Source: Chryseobacterium aurantiacum
GTDB taxonomy: Bacteria; Bacteroidota; Bacteroidia; Flavobacteriales; Weeksellaceae
Assembly (NCBI RefSeq): GCF_003020585.1
Contig: NZ_PXUE01000005.1
Location: 209,710-273,709 of the forward strand
Reading direction: 5' to 3'
DNA: 64,000 nt
Under the pieces are notes generated by a model. It worked only from the letters and a program-made list of their open reading frames with translations, had not been told where the DNA came from and searched no databases. Below are positions 57,183-64,000 of this stretch, in pieces (the stretch's first letter is position 1; each line of letters starts with the position of its first letter). The translations under genes and the position numbers were made by a program.

Positions 57183-59543
57183 TTACTTAAATAGATATCT
57201 GAATTTTACATAGAAAGCACGTCCTTGCTTCTGAAGTTTGAAATTGTCATATGCCAATGCATCAGTAAGGTTATTGACATCGAACGCCACATTATACCTT
57301 CCGTTCTTCATAGAATAACTTATACCAATATTGTGCAGGGTCTGTCTTGGAATGAATGGAATATTTCCTGGATTTCCATAGGATTTCCAGTTTTTGTAGA
57401 ACCATTCAGTCATCTGCAGGCCGTAGTAAAGTTCTACGCGGCTCTCTTTCTGAAACCAGTCATCTTTACCAATGCTAACATTCAAATTCCCGAATAACCA
57501 AGGCTGGTTAGGAACATCTTTTTTGTAAGTTGCTGAAACTACATCCTCACTGTTATTGGCAAATTTTGTATTGTCGTAGGCTTTGTTGTAGCTCACATTT
57601 ATCAAAACATTCAGGAGCCTTTTGTATTGATAACTCAATTCTCCCTCCAAACCGCGGGTTAAGATATTGGAAAGGTTTTCATATTTGAAAGTACTGTTGT
57701 ACAAATTAGGAACAGTATAGATAAAATCTTTCGTATCACGGATATACCCTGCCGCTTCTACGCGGAAAGCATGTTGCCCCCAGTGATGGTTATAGTACAA
57801 ACCTACGTTTACATTATTGCTGGTTTCAGGCTTCAGGTTCATATTACTGGTTACAGCAACCCCATCTCCGAAGATTTCCTGTGGCTCCACCAAGCGATAA
57901 GAACGTTCAAATGATCCTTTTACACCCAGTCCTCTTGTAATTTTTACAGTGGTAGCAAAACCGTACCCCCAGTTATTAAAATCTTCTTTTTCCGGACTAT
58001 CGGTTCTGGTCACCGGATCGAAAACCATTTTTTGAAGGCCTACATGGTAGTATTTCGCAAAGAAAACATTAGTCCAGTGCTTATTGAAAAAGTCCTGTTG
58101 ATAAGCCATAGACAAGATCTGCTTGGTCATCTTCGCAGGAAATACATCATCTTTCTCCTCTTCAAGTTTATTGAATGTAGTATTCTTAAGATAATCAATC
58201 ACATAGTTGAAGATAAGTTTATGATTTTCAACAATTCTATAAGTCGCTCCAACCTGTGAGTAAAGGCGATCTTCGTGTTGCATTATTATACTTCTACCCC
58301 CTTTTTCACTAGTAGCGGAAGGCTCGAAAGTACCATCCCAGCTATATTTACGCATAAGAGTATCCGTTGCTTTCTGAACACTTTTAGAGAAACCGGCATA
58401 CACATTTACATCCAGGTGACCATTGAAGAGATTTGCTTTTTTATACTTCATAAAGTAATTATTAGCTTCTCCAGTTTGCTTTACCCCACCATACACAACT
58501 TCCTGATTAGAACCCGTTTGTATCTGTTTGTCAAAAAACGATTGTGACATTCCTACAAAAAAAGAATCTGCCCAGCCTTTGTTTTCTAATCCAATTTCAG
58601 CCATGCCGAAAACAGATTGATATCTGTCATTAAAACGCTTTACATTTCTTGGCTCATATTGGTTTCGGGCAGGGTTCCAGATTTTCATATCTTTCATCAG
58701 ATAGTCGTTATCCGAATGGTTATAAAAACTGTTAACGCGCATGATCAGCCCTGTTTTATCATCTTTAAACTGTCCATTCAGATTAATACGCTGTGTATTG
58801 AAAGATCCCACACTTATACCGGCATCCAAATAGCTCTTGCTGCTTCCGGGAGTAATAATATTCACAGCTCCCCCCATCGCATCAGTACTTAGATGAATAG
58901 GAACAACACCTTTATAAATCTCTACCCTATCCGCCATATTCACAGGTAATGTACTCAGGTCTACTCCTTTCCCAAGCATTTCCAAAGGAACACCATCGAT
59001 AAAGAATTTCACGGCTTTACCAGACATACCGTTGATAGAGAAGTTATAATCGGAACCTACACCCCCTTGTTGGCGGACTTTAATTCCCGTGGTTCTGTTC
59101 AGAACCTGATTAAGATCGGCCGTTGTATTCGCCAATTTAGCTACATCTATAGCATTAACAGTAAAAGCACCGTCTTGCAGTGCTTTCACTTTTCCTTTGC
59201 CGTGTACTATAACCTCTTCTACAGCCGCCTGATCTTCCACTAGCTGAATACTTAATGGAGTTACTTCACTACCGAAGTTTACTTTCTTTCTGAATTTTTT
59301 GTAGCCACCCAAACTGAAGACCAATGTGGCCTCACCGTTCTTGTAACTCATCCTGAAATTTCCGTTTTGATCGGTTTGTGCTTTAATTTTTGTGTTTTCA
59401 ACAAAAATATTTACTCCACTTAGTCCTCTATTTGTGTGATCTTGAACAACTCCCTGAACCGAAAAATCACCATTTTGTGCTTGGGTGAGGGAAATTGAAA
59501 GTGTAAAAATGAGAAAAATAAAAATACGTTGATAAAATTTCAT
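57183..59543 (-). CDS. TonB-dependent receptor with carboxypeptidase-like N-terminal domain
   Basis: 786 residues with a signal peptide ending near LTQAQ. Residues 25-105 are a CarboxypepD_reg-like domain (VVQDHTNRGLSGVNIFVENT), 110-225 the plug (FTVNAIDVAKLANTTADLNQ, GVGSDYNFSINGMSGKAVKF, GVVPIHLSTDAMGGAVNIIT), and the remainder the 22-strand barrel ending in AFYVKFRYLFK with a terminal aromatic. It imports a ligand, probably a ferric siderophore, with TonB energy. The promoter (59566-59595) is followed by a perfect Fur-like 19-bp palindrome at the start site. Downstream partner: DUF4374 lipoprotein. Confidence 0.94.
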   Translation of the reverse strand: MKFYQRIFIFLIFTLSISLTQAQNGDFSVQGVVQDHTNRGLSGVNIFVENTKIKAQTDQNGNFRMSYKNGEATLVFSLGGYKKFRKKVNFGSEVTPLSIQLVEDQAAVEEVIVHGKGKVKALQDGAFTVNAIDVAKLANTTADLNQVLNRTTGIKVRQQGGVGSDYNFSINGMSGKAVKFFIDGVPLEMLGKGVDLSTLPVNMADRVEIYKGVVPIHLSTDAMGGAVNIITPGSSKSYLDAGISVGSFNTQRINLNGQFKDDKTGLIMRVNSFYNHSDNDYLMKDMKIWNPARNQYEPRNVKRFNDRYQSVFGMAEIGLENKGWADSFFVGMSQSFFDKQIQTGSNQEVVYGGVKQTGEANNYFMKYKKANLFNGHLDVNVYAGFSKSVQKATDTLMRKYSWDGTFEPSATSEKGGRSIIMQHEDRLYSQVGATYRIVENHKLIFNYVIDYLKNTTFNKLEEEKDDVFPAKMTKQILSMAYQQDFFNKHWTNVFFAKYYHVGLQKMVFDPVTRTDSPEKEDFNNWGYGFATTVKITRGLGVKGSFERSYRLVEPQEIFGDGVAVTSNMNLKPETSNNVNVGLYYNHHWGQHAFRVEAAGYIRDTKDFIYTVPNLYNSTFKYENLSNILTRGLEGELSYQYKRLLNVLINVSYNKAYDNTKFANNSEDVVSATYKKDVPNQPWLFGNLNVSIGKDDWFQKESRVELYYGLQMTEWFYKNWKSYGNPGNIPFIPRQTLHNIGISYSMKNGRYNVAFDVNNLTDALAYDNFKLQKQGRAFYVKFRYLFK

Positions 59544-59544
59544 T

Positions 59545-59563
59545 ATTTATAATTATTATAAAT
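59545..59563. promoter_or_regulatory. Fur-like perfect 9-1-9 palindrome
   Basis: ATTTATAATTATTATAAAT is a perfect 19-bp odd palindrome located between the -7 element and the start codon of the TonB receptor gene, the geometry of a Fur box. A near copy stands at 52374-52392 before the other receptor unit. Confidence 0.6.
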
Positions 59564-59565
59564 AG

Positions 59566-59595
59566 CAAAATTAAAGGTTCCTTATCAATCTCCAA
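59566..59595 (-). promoter_or_regulatory. Promoter of the TonB receptor/DUF4374 operon
   Basis: Minus strand TTG (59595-59593), 19-bp spacer, TAATTTTG (59573-59566); exact -7 match, 22 bp before the ATG. Confidence 0.65.
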
Positions 59596-60140
59596 AGGAA
59601 AAGGTCTTTTTATTTTTAACTGTTCTAAATAGAATTAATAAGTAAAATTAACGCAAGCCCATAAATAACTCACTTTCAGTTATAAAATTCAAAACAAAAG
59701 TGCATTATACTCTGTTCGTATGAAAAAAATCATCTGCAGAACAAAGCATAATTCAATAGAATTCCCCTGTTTTAATAGAATACAGGAAAATGCTGAGGGG
59801 AAATTAATTCCATAGCCATCTTTTAACTCCAATTATAGTAGTATAAATCCGCATTTTTAAAATATTGTAGATTTGATTGCCTTCTACTATTATAAATAGG
59901 ATACCCCAAATGATCTTCATTTTTAATTTTTAAACTCCTTATAAAAATATTTTTATCATGAATTTTATTTATTATTAAGAAATTTTATAAAAAAATCACT
60001 TCAAAAACAAGTGTAAAAACATCATTTATACAACGATGAACAATTTACATTATAGATTTGTTAAATTTTATTAAAGAAAATTAAAATGAATGTGTTTTAA
60101 CCGGGAAATTATATTTATTTTAGTGCTTTAAAAATTTCTC
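59596..60140. other. Long AT-rich intergenic region
   Basis: About 545 bp between the divergent TonB receptor and a secreted unknown. It holds a 31-codon frame at 59720-59815 with no supporting signals and a TATATTTA element at 60110-60117 that may drive the gene at 60141. No RNA gene or strong hairpin was recognised. Confidence 0.5.
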
Positions 60141-60722
60141 ATGAAAAGATATAATTTATTGATTGTACTACTACTGCTTATTTTTAACGTTACGACAGCA
60201 CAAAAGAAAAAATCACCAGCTGCAGACCTTAGTATATTAAAGGATACAAAATCAAAAATCGAAGCTACAGTTCCATTAGTAATTCAACATCTTCAGGCCA
60301 TTGCTACAAAAGAAAGTGACAATAACATCGTTACCAACGGAAAAATTGCCCTAGGAAAAGAATATGGCATCTTGGAATCTGAATGGTTTCTTTACAGAAA
60401 CAACATGAAGAACTGTATCCTGAACAACTCTTCGAAGAAAGCTAAAAAATGTATGGAATATCATACTCAATACCTAAGAAATACATTCATTAATTATGGC
60501 AACTATATTTCTAATCTTACAAGAAAGAATGGGTATTTAGGGGTAGAAGGAGATACAAAATTTGAATTTAAGCCCGCTGATATCACTACAAAATTGAATG
60601 AAGCTTACTTCAATGCCAATGATGCTGCAGGAAGAATGAAGATAGACCAGAAAAGAGAGTTTTTAGAGCAAACCATGTCTGAGGAAAATAAACTTGCTCC
60701 TTATGCTCAAATAGCTCAATAA
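60141..60722 (+). CDS. Exported protein of unknown function
   Basis: 193 residues with a signal peptide (MKRYNLLIVLLLLIFNVTTAQ). The mature part is basic and helical (LKDTKSKIEATVPLVIQHLQ, KEYGILESEWFLYRNNMKN), with two Cys (CILNN and KKCMEYH) that could pair. No family was recognised. It lies alone with a strong terminator; the ATG at 60141 is the only sensible start. Confidence 0.75.
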   Translation: MKRYNLLIVLLLLIFNVTTAQKKKSPAADLSILKDTKSKIEATVPLVIQHLQAIATKESDNNIVTNGKIALGKEYGILESEWFLYRNNMKNCILNNSSKKAKKCMEYHTQYLRNTFINYGNYISNLTRKNGYLGVEGDTKFEFKPADITTKLNEAYFNANDAAGRMKIDQKREFLEQTMSEENKLAPYAQIAQ

Positions 60723-60753
60723 TATTGAAGTCATTATACTTTTAAAAATATAA

Positions 60754-60783
60754 AAAAGAGAACTGCAAATGCAGTTCTCTTTT
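60754..60783 (+). terminator. Terminator of the exported unknown
   Basis: 14-pair stem (60754-60767 with 60770-60783; core GAGAACTGCA) and T-run, 32 bp after the stop. Confidence 0.88.
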
Positions 60784-60801
60784 TATTTAGAGCAAAAGAA
60801 C

Positions 60802-60924
60802 CTCCGCCCAAAAGCAGTTTTGTGGTACTAATCATAAAACCTGGGGAAAAAGTAGAAAATAGGGCGGAGATAATTTTGCATAAGCTTTACAGGATCAACT
60901 GTCCTACCCATGACCTGTAAAGCT
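60802..60924. repeat. Structured non-coding stretch with two inverted repeats
   Basis: CTCCGCCC at 60802-60809 pairs with GGGCGGAG at 60862-60869, and AGCTTTACAGG at 60883-60893 pairs with its complement at 60914-60924. The region is more GC-rich than its surroundings and has no credible reading frame. It could be an interspersed element or a mobile-element remnant. The rest of 60925-61165 shows nothing further. Confidence 0.4.
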
Positions 60925-61165
60925 GTACAAAAATAGGGCTATGCCGCCTGCCTTTAAAGAGAATCATTGTAGAATTAAATAAAAGCAATTGTAGAAGTAA
61001 TACTACTAATATCCCTCTTGTGATTCGTAAAGACAGAGGCCGGAAATAAGAATAATTTATTGTTGAAGAAATAATAACTCTTAAGGAAATACCGGTTTTG
61101 TACAAAAATGGCTTCTACAAACTTACCGGTACTCATTGCATTCTCTTTCCTCGCCCCTGTTTTAT

Positions 61166-61612
61166 TTATTTCCACCAATGGTAATAATTGTGCAATCCGT
61201 CATACTCAAATCCACAACGAGGATATAATGCATTTCCAATATCATTGGTTTTTTCTGTTTCCAACATCAGCCCGCAAGCACCTGTTTCTTCACACCACAT
61301 CTTGCTACGATCAATTAAGGCTACAGAAAGTCCCTTTCCTCTATAGTCAGGATGTACAAATAAGTCACTCAACAACCATTGCTTTTGCAGCTTCGTATAA
61401 TGGAACAATTTGTAAAGTTGTACAAACCCTACCGCTTTATCTTCAACCCAGACAAGAAAAATATCAGACTCACTGTTTAAAAATCTTTCTTTAAGAAAGG
61501 CCTTTCCTCTTTCAATATCTGATTCCTGTCTATAAAAAATTCGATAAAGATTGAACAATTCTGCGGTTGCATTAAGATCCTCAAGACTTGCTTTTTTAAT
61601 TGTGTAATTCAT
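61166..61612 (-). CDS. GNAT family N-acetyltransferase
   Basis: 148 residues, single GNAT domain. Motif A with the acetyl-CoA pyrophosphate loop is LSDLFVHPDYRGKGLSVALI (81-100, R91GKG), and motif B-like residues end with GFEYDGLHNYYHWW. The N-terminus YTIKKASLEDLNATAELFNL is typical. Substrate (amine, amino acid or polyamine) is unknown. A -7 element TACTTTTG lies at 61638-61645 on the minus strand. It is divergent from the 2OG oxygenase gene. Confidence 0.92.
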   Translation of the reverse strand: MNYTIKKASLEDLNATAELFNLYRIFYRQESDIERGKAFLKERFLNSESDIFLVWVEDKAVGFVQLYKLFHYTKLQKQWLLSDLFVHPDYRGKGLSVALIDRSKMWCEETGACGLMLETEKTNDIGNALYPRCGFEYDGLHNYYHWWK

Positions 61613-61637
61613 CGTTATATTTATTTGTTTAACAGTG

Positions 61638-61645
61638 CAAAAGTA
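61638..61645 (-). promoter_or_regulatory. -7 element of the GNAT gene
   Basis: TACTTTTG on the minus strand, exact TAnnTTTG match, 25 bp upstream of the ATG at 61612. Confidence 0.5.
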
Positions 61646-61806
61646 TCTTTAAACAGGACTATCATTATCATCCAGATTAAAGTTATATGTATAGTCCAGA
61701 AGATCGCACTCTGTATTCAATCTATCCCACAAATAGAAAAAACCGCACGTTTTGGATTTTATACCACTTTATAAGTTGGGAACTTTGTGATCTAACAATA
61801 AAATCA

Positions 61807-62520
61807 ATGACAGATATAATCCATAAAATTGAAAATACAGACTGGCAGTACATTACAGAAACAATGCATCAAAACGGGTATGCCATAATACCTCAATTGC
61901 TATCAGAAAACCAATGCCATGAATTAATTTCCAGTTACAGTAAAGCAAATCTTTTTCGAAAAACGGTTGTGATGGCTCGGCATCGTTTTGGCTTGGGTGA
62001 ATATAAATATTTCAATTACCCTTTACCAGAACTGATTCAGACCATACGAACCCATATCTATCCACATCTGGCACCCATTGCTAACTCATGGTTTAATGCC
62101 CTGAATATTGATACTCAATTTCCGTTGGAACACAAGAAATTTCTTCAGGAATGTCATTCTCATGGCCAGCAAAAGGCCACTGTTTTAATCCTAAAATATG
62201 AAGATGGCGGTTTTAATACATTGCATCAGGATTTATATGGAGATCATTATTTTCCTATTCAAATCGTATTAATGCTCAGCGAACCGGATGAAGAATTTAC
62301 AGGAGGAGAGTTTGTCCTTACCCAGCAGATTCCCAGAGCCCAGTCTAAAGCTATAGTTTTGAAACCTAAAAAAGGAGACGTACTCATTTTTACAACTAAT
62401 TTTAAACCTGAAAAAGGAACCAAAGGATATTACAGAGTGAATATGAAGCATGGGGTAAGTGAAGTAAAAACAGGAAAACGCTATGCATTAGGAATTATTT
62501 TTCATGATGCAATCAATTAA
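61807..62520 (+). CDS. 2-oxoglutarate/Fe(II)-dependent oxygenase
   Basis: 237 residues from the ATG at 61807 (MTDIIHKIENTDWQYITETM). A frame 40 codons longer starts at 61687, but its extra part is unlike coding sequence and overlaps a GAACTTTG promoter-like element at 61780-61787. Iron ligands are His140 and Asp142 in FNTLHQDLYGDHYFP and His215 in NMKHGVSEV; Arg225 in GKRYALG would bind 2-oxoglutarate. The fold resembles prolyl-hydroxylase-like oxygenases (EEFTGGEFVL, KKGDVLIFTT). The Ada-like gene follows by 37 bp, which hints at nucleic acid repair or modification, but the substrate is not shown by the sequence. Confidence 0.88.
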   Translation: MTDIIHKIENTDWQYITETMHQNGYAIIPQLLSENQCHELISSYSKANLFRKTVVMARHRFGLGEYKYFNYPLPELIQTIRTHIYPHLAPIANSWFNALNIDTQFPLEHKKFLQECHSHGQQKATVLILKYEDGGFNTLHQDLYGDHYFPIQIVLMLSEPDEEFTGGEFVLTQQIPRAQSKAIVLKPKKGDVLIFTTNFKPEKGTKGYYRVNMKHGVSEVKTGKRYALGIIFHDAIN

Positions 62521-62557
62521 GCTAGATAATTTAAAGTAACCAATTTACCCACAAAAA

Positions 62558-62833
62558 ATGATACAACATTCTCAAGTATCAGATACTGAGTTAAGAAGTA
62601 AAATCCGAAAGCAGGAAATTGGCTTCGGAGGAAATCAAAAGTTAAAAATTTACGGCTTACTCTGCTGCACTTCCGGAAAAAGAATGAAAAGGGAAAACAG
62701 GGTTTTATTCATGAACGAAAAAGAAGCTCTGCAAAGTGGCTATCGTCCCTGTGGACATTGCATGAGAGAAAAATATAAAAGCTGGAAAGACTATAAAAAA
62801 CATTTGACTATCAGAATTTACGTATATTGTTGA
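62558..62833 (+). CDS. Ada metal-binding-domain-like protein
   Basis: 91 residues, matching only the N-terminal zinc domain of Ada. Key segments are KLKIYGLLCCTSGKRM and NRVLFMNEKEALQSGYRPCG, with C65-x2-C68 as the second Cys pair. The first pair is C36-C37, adjacent instead of the C-x3-C of Ada, so the Cys that accepts methyl from phosphotriesters is displaced or absent. There is no AraC-type or methyltransferase domain. It probably binds zinc and perhaps nucleic acid. It is 37 bp after the 2OG oxygenase gene and 17 bp before the methyltransferase gene. Confidence 0.78.
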   Translation: MIQHSQVSDTELRSKIRKQEIGFGGNQKLKIYGLLCCTSGKRMKRENRVLFMNEKEALQSGYRPCGHCMREKYKSWKDYKKHLTIRIYVYC

Positions 62834-62850
62834 CTTTTAAAACTAATACA

Positions 62851-63654
62851 ATGAATTCAGAGAATAATTACCTGGAAATCAATCGGAATTCCTGGAATAA
62901 CAGAACAGAAAGCCACTTAAAATCAGAATTTTATGATCTTAAGGGATTCTTAAACGGAAATAGCTCATTAAACGACATTGAATTGAACCTTTTAGGAGAC
63001 CTCAAAGGGAAATCTGTTTTACATTTACAATGCCATTTCGGCCAAGATACTATTTCATTGAGTAGACTAGGAGCAGATGCCACCGGTGTTGATTTATCAG
63101 ATAAAGCCATTGAAAGTGCCAGACAACTCGCCCTTGATACCCAATCCAATACCAACTTCGTTTGTTGTGATATTTACGATCTTCCCAATCATTTAGATCA
63201 ACAATTTGATATTGTTTATACCAGTTACGGAACAATTGGATGGCTACCGGATCTGGATAAGTGGGCAAAAGTTATTTCACAATTTTTGAAGCCGGGGGGA
63301 CAGTTTATATTTGTAGAGTTCCACCCTGTTGTATGGATGTTTGATGACAACTTTGAAACAATAGGTTACAGATACTTCAACTCGGGTGCCATTGTTGAAA
63401 CAGAAAGCGGGACCTATGCAGACAGAAATGCAGAAATAACTCAATCCTATGTCATGTGGAATCATGGTTTAAGCGAGGTTATCAATAGCCTGATTAAAAA
63501 TGGCCTTGAAATCAACAATCTGGATGAATTTGACTACTCTCCTTACAACTGTTTCAATAAAACCATTGAATTCGAGCCTAAAAAATATAGAATAGAACAT
63601 TTGGATAATAAAATTCCTATGGTTTATTCAGTAACAGCGACAAAGAAAAAATAG
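62851..63654 (+). CDS. Class I SAM-dependent methyltransferase
   Basis: 267 residues from the ATG at 62851; an eight-codon-longer frame begins with TTG inside the previous gene and is less likely. Rossmann motif I is VLHLQCHFGQDTISLSRLGA (57-76), motif II GVDLSDKAIESARQL, and the post-motif segment is FDIVYTSYGTIGWLPDLDKW. The C-terminal half (FVEFHPVVWMFDDNFETIGY, FSPYNCF) matches methyltransferases of the small-molecule type. Substrate unknown. Third gene of the 2OG/Ada-like group. Confidence 0.9.
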   Translation: MNSENNYLEINRNSWNNRTESHLKSEFYDLKGFLNGNSSLNDIELNLLGDLKGKSVLHLQCHFGQDTISLSRLGADATGVDLSDKAIESARQLALDTQSNTNFVCCDIYDLPNHLDQQFDIVYTSYGTIGWLPDLDKWAKVISQFLKPGGQFIFVEFHPVVWMFDDNFETIGYRYFNSGAIVETESGTYADRNAEITQSYVMWNHGLSEVINSLIKNGLEINNLDEFDYSPYNCFNKTIEFEPKKYRIEHLDNKIPMVYSVTATKKK

Positions 63655-63684
63655 GTTTTATTGATTTTTTTAATAAAAACTAAT

Positions 63685-63758
63685 CCTCTCGTAGATTTTT
63701 AAAATCTCACAGTTGAAAAATCGCTGTGTTATCTGCAAAATCTACGGGAGCTTTTTTT
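63685..63758 (+). repeat. Imperfect cruciform-like palindrome with T-run
   Basis: Outer arms 63686-63699 and 63737-63750 (core CGTAGATTTT) pair over 14 bp with one G-T pair; inner arms CACAG at 63708-63712 and CTGTG at 63724-63728 form a second stem. A seven-T run follows, so it can end the methyltransferase transcript, but the nested structure resembles dispersed REP-like elements. Confidence 0.5.
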
Positions 63759-63852
63759 ATGATTTTATGAGAAAGCATAGCCTTGCAAAGAAGAAAAAGA
63801 TCTGGATTTTCAGAGTGAGTAGTTTACTATGTTAATGACAAGACAAAAAAAA

Positions 63853-63877
63853 GAGAAGCAATATTGAATTGCTTCTC
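63853..63877 (-). terminator. Terminator of the tRNA gene
   Basis: Ten-pair stem GAGAAGCAAT/ATTGCTTCTC (63853-63862 with 63868-63877) with an eight-T run on the minus strand, just past the tRNA 3' end. Confidence 0.88.
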
Positions 63878-63885
63878 TCATTTAG

Positions 63886-63958
<73 letters not shown>

Positions 63959-64000
63959 GTGTATTTTTAGAATGTCTACCGAAGACACTTAACTTAGTAG

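Noticed and set aside
59720..59815. 31-codon frame in the long spacer before 60141
   Set aside because: No promoter, no conserved pattern and AT-rich surroundings; chance frame is likely.
60887..61105. 72-codon minus-strand frame beside the GNAT gene
   Set aside because: Low-complexity hydrophobic run, overlaps the inverted repeats, no family; probably non-coding.
61108..61494. 128-codon frame opposite the GNAT gene
   Set aside because: Shadow of the minus-strand acetyltransferase, which has clear motifs.
61687..61806. 40-codon N-terminal extension of the 2OG oxygenase
   Set aside because: Composition unlike the rest of the protein, and a promoter-like GAACTTTG at 61780-61787 lies inside it; ATG at 61807 gives the usual family length.

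Overview
The window reads as a chromosomal segment of a low-GC Bacteroidota bacterium, most likely a Chryseobacterium-like member of the Weeksellaceae. Supporting signs are a type B T9SS sorting domain (22067-25981), GLPGLI, DUF4476 and DUF4374 proteins, many signal peptides ending in AQ, and repeated Bacteroidota promoters of the form TTG-N16-19-TAnnTTTG. The genus is inferred from gene content and style, not from an rRNA gene. No phage, integrase, transposase, CRISPR array or recognisable defence island was seen.

Layout. 1-265 is the start of a leftward methyltransferase cut by the window edge. 499-5622 is a tight rightward run of eight mostly unrelated small genes: ureohydrolase, HPP membrane protein, zinc-ribbon protein, TIGR01777 epimerase, NudK-like Nudix hydrolase, lipoprotein, DUF2750 and DUF2306. 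After a VOC protein, 6366-11156 holds a leftward pair of large repeat proteins (WG/Sel1 and TPR). 11380-14128 carries two tandem secreted four-cysteine paralogues and a secreted two-lobed retropepsin-like protein. 14268-15472 is a small AraC-type regulator and a short-chain dehydrogenase with a 21-bp direct repeat between them. 15592-21892 is a complete tetR-tolC-hlyD-RND efflux operon with likely TetR operators around its promoter.

22067-34282 contains the large T9SS cargo protein, a CvfB-like S1 protein, a DUF4476 protein, lipoamide dehydrogenase, small uncharacterised proteins, a glycosyltransferase and RecQ. Divergent from recQ are kdsD, a Crp/Fnr regulator, a DJ-1/PfpI protein and tatC. 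38048-41730 holds two exported peptidases (M1 and M61). 41776-45985 holds an orphan histidine kinase after dacB, then a cysteine-rich protein translationally coupled to pepE. 46174-48793 has a TPR protein, a YdeI-like protein, a small transaldolase/FSA and an acetyltransferase.

48893-59543 is an envelope and iron region: a GLPGLI protein, a BlaI/M56 signalling pair with a likely operator, and two convergent units that look like ferric-siderophore uptake (PepSY membrane protein plus outer-membrane receptor; TonB receptor plus DUF4374 lipoprotein). Each unit has a 19-bp 9-1-9 palindrome at its promoter resembling a Fur box. 60141-63654 has a secreted unknown, a structured non-coding stretch, a GNAT acetyltransferase, and a 2OG-Fe(II) oxygenase / Ada-like zinc domain / methyltransferase group. 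The window closes with an initiator tRNA-Met on the minus strand.

Start codons were changed from the longest reading frame in several genes where the upstream part begins with TTG or GTG, or where a promoter -7 element lies inside the extension. Gene functions are family-level assignments read from motifs; no database search was possible.
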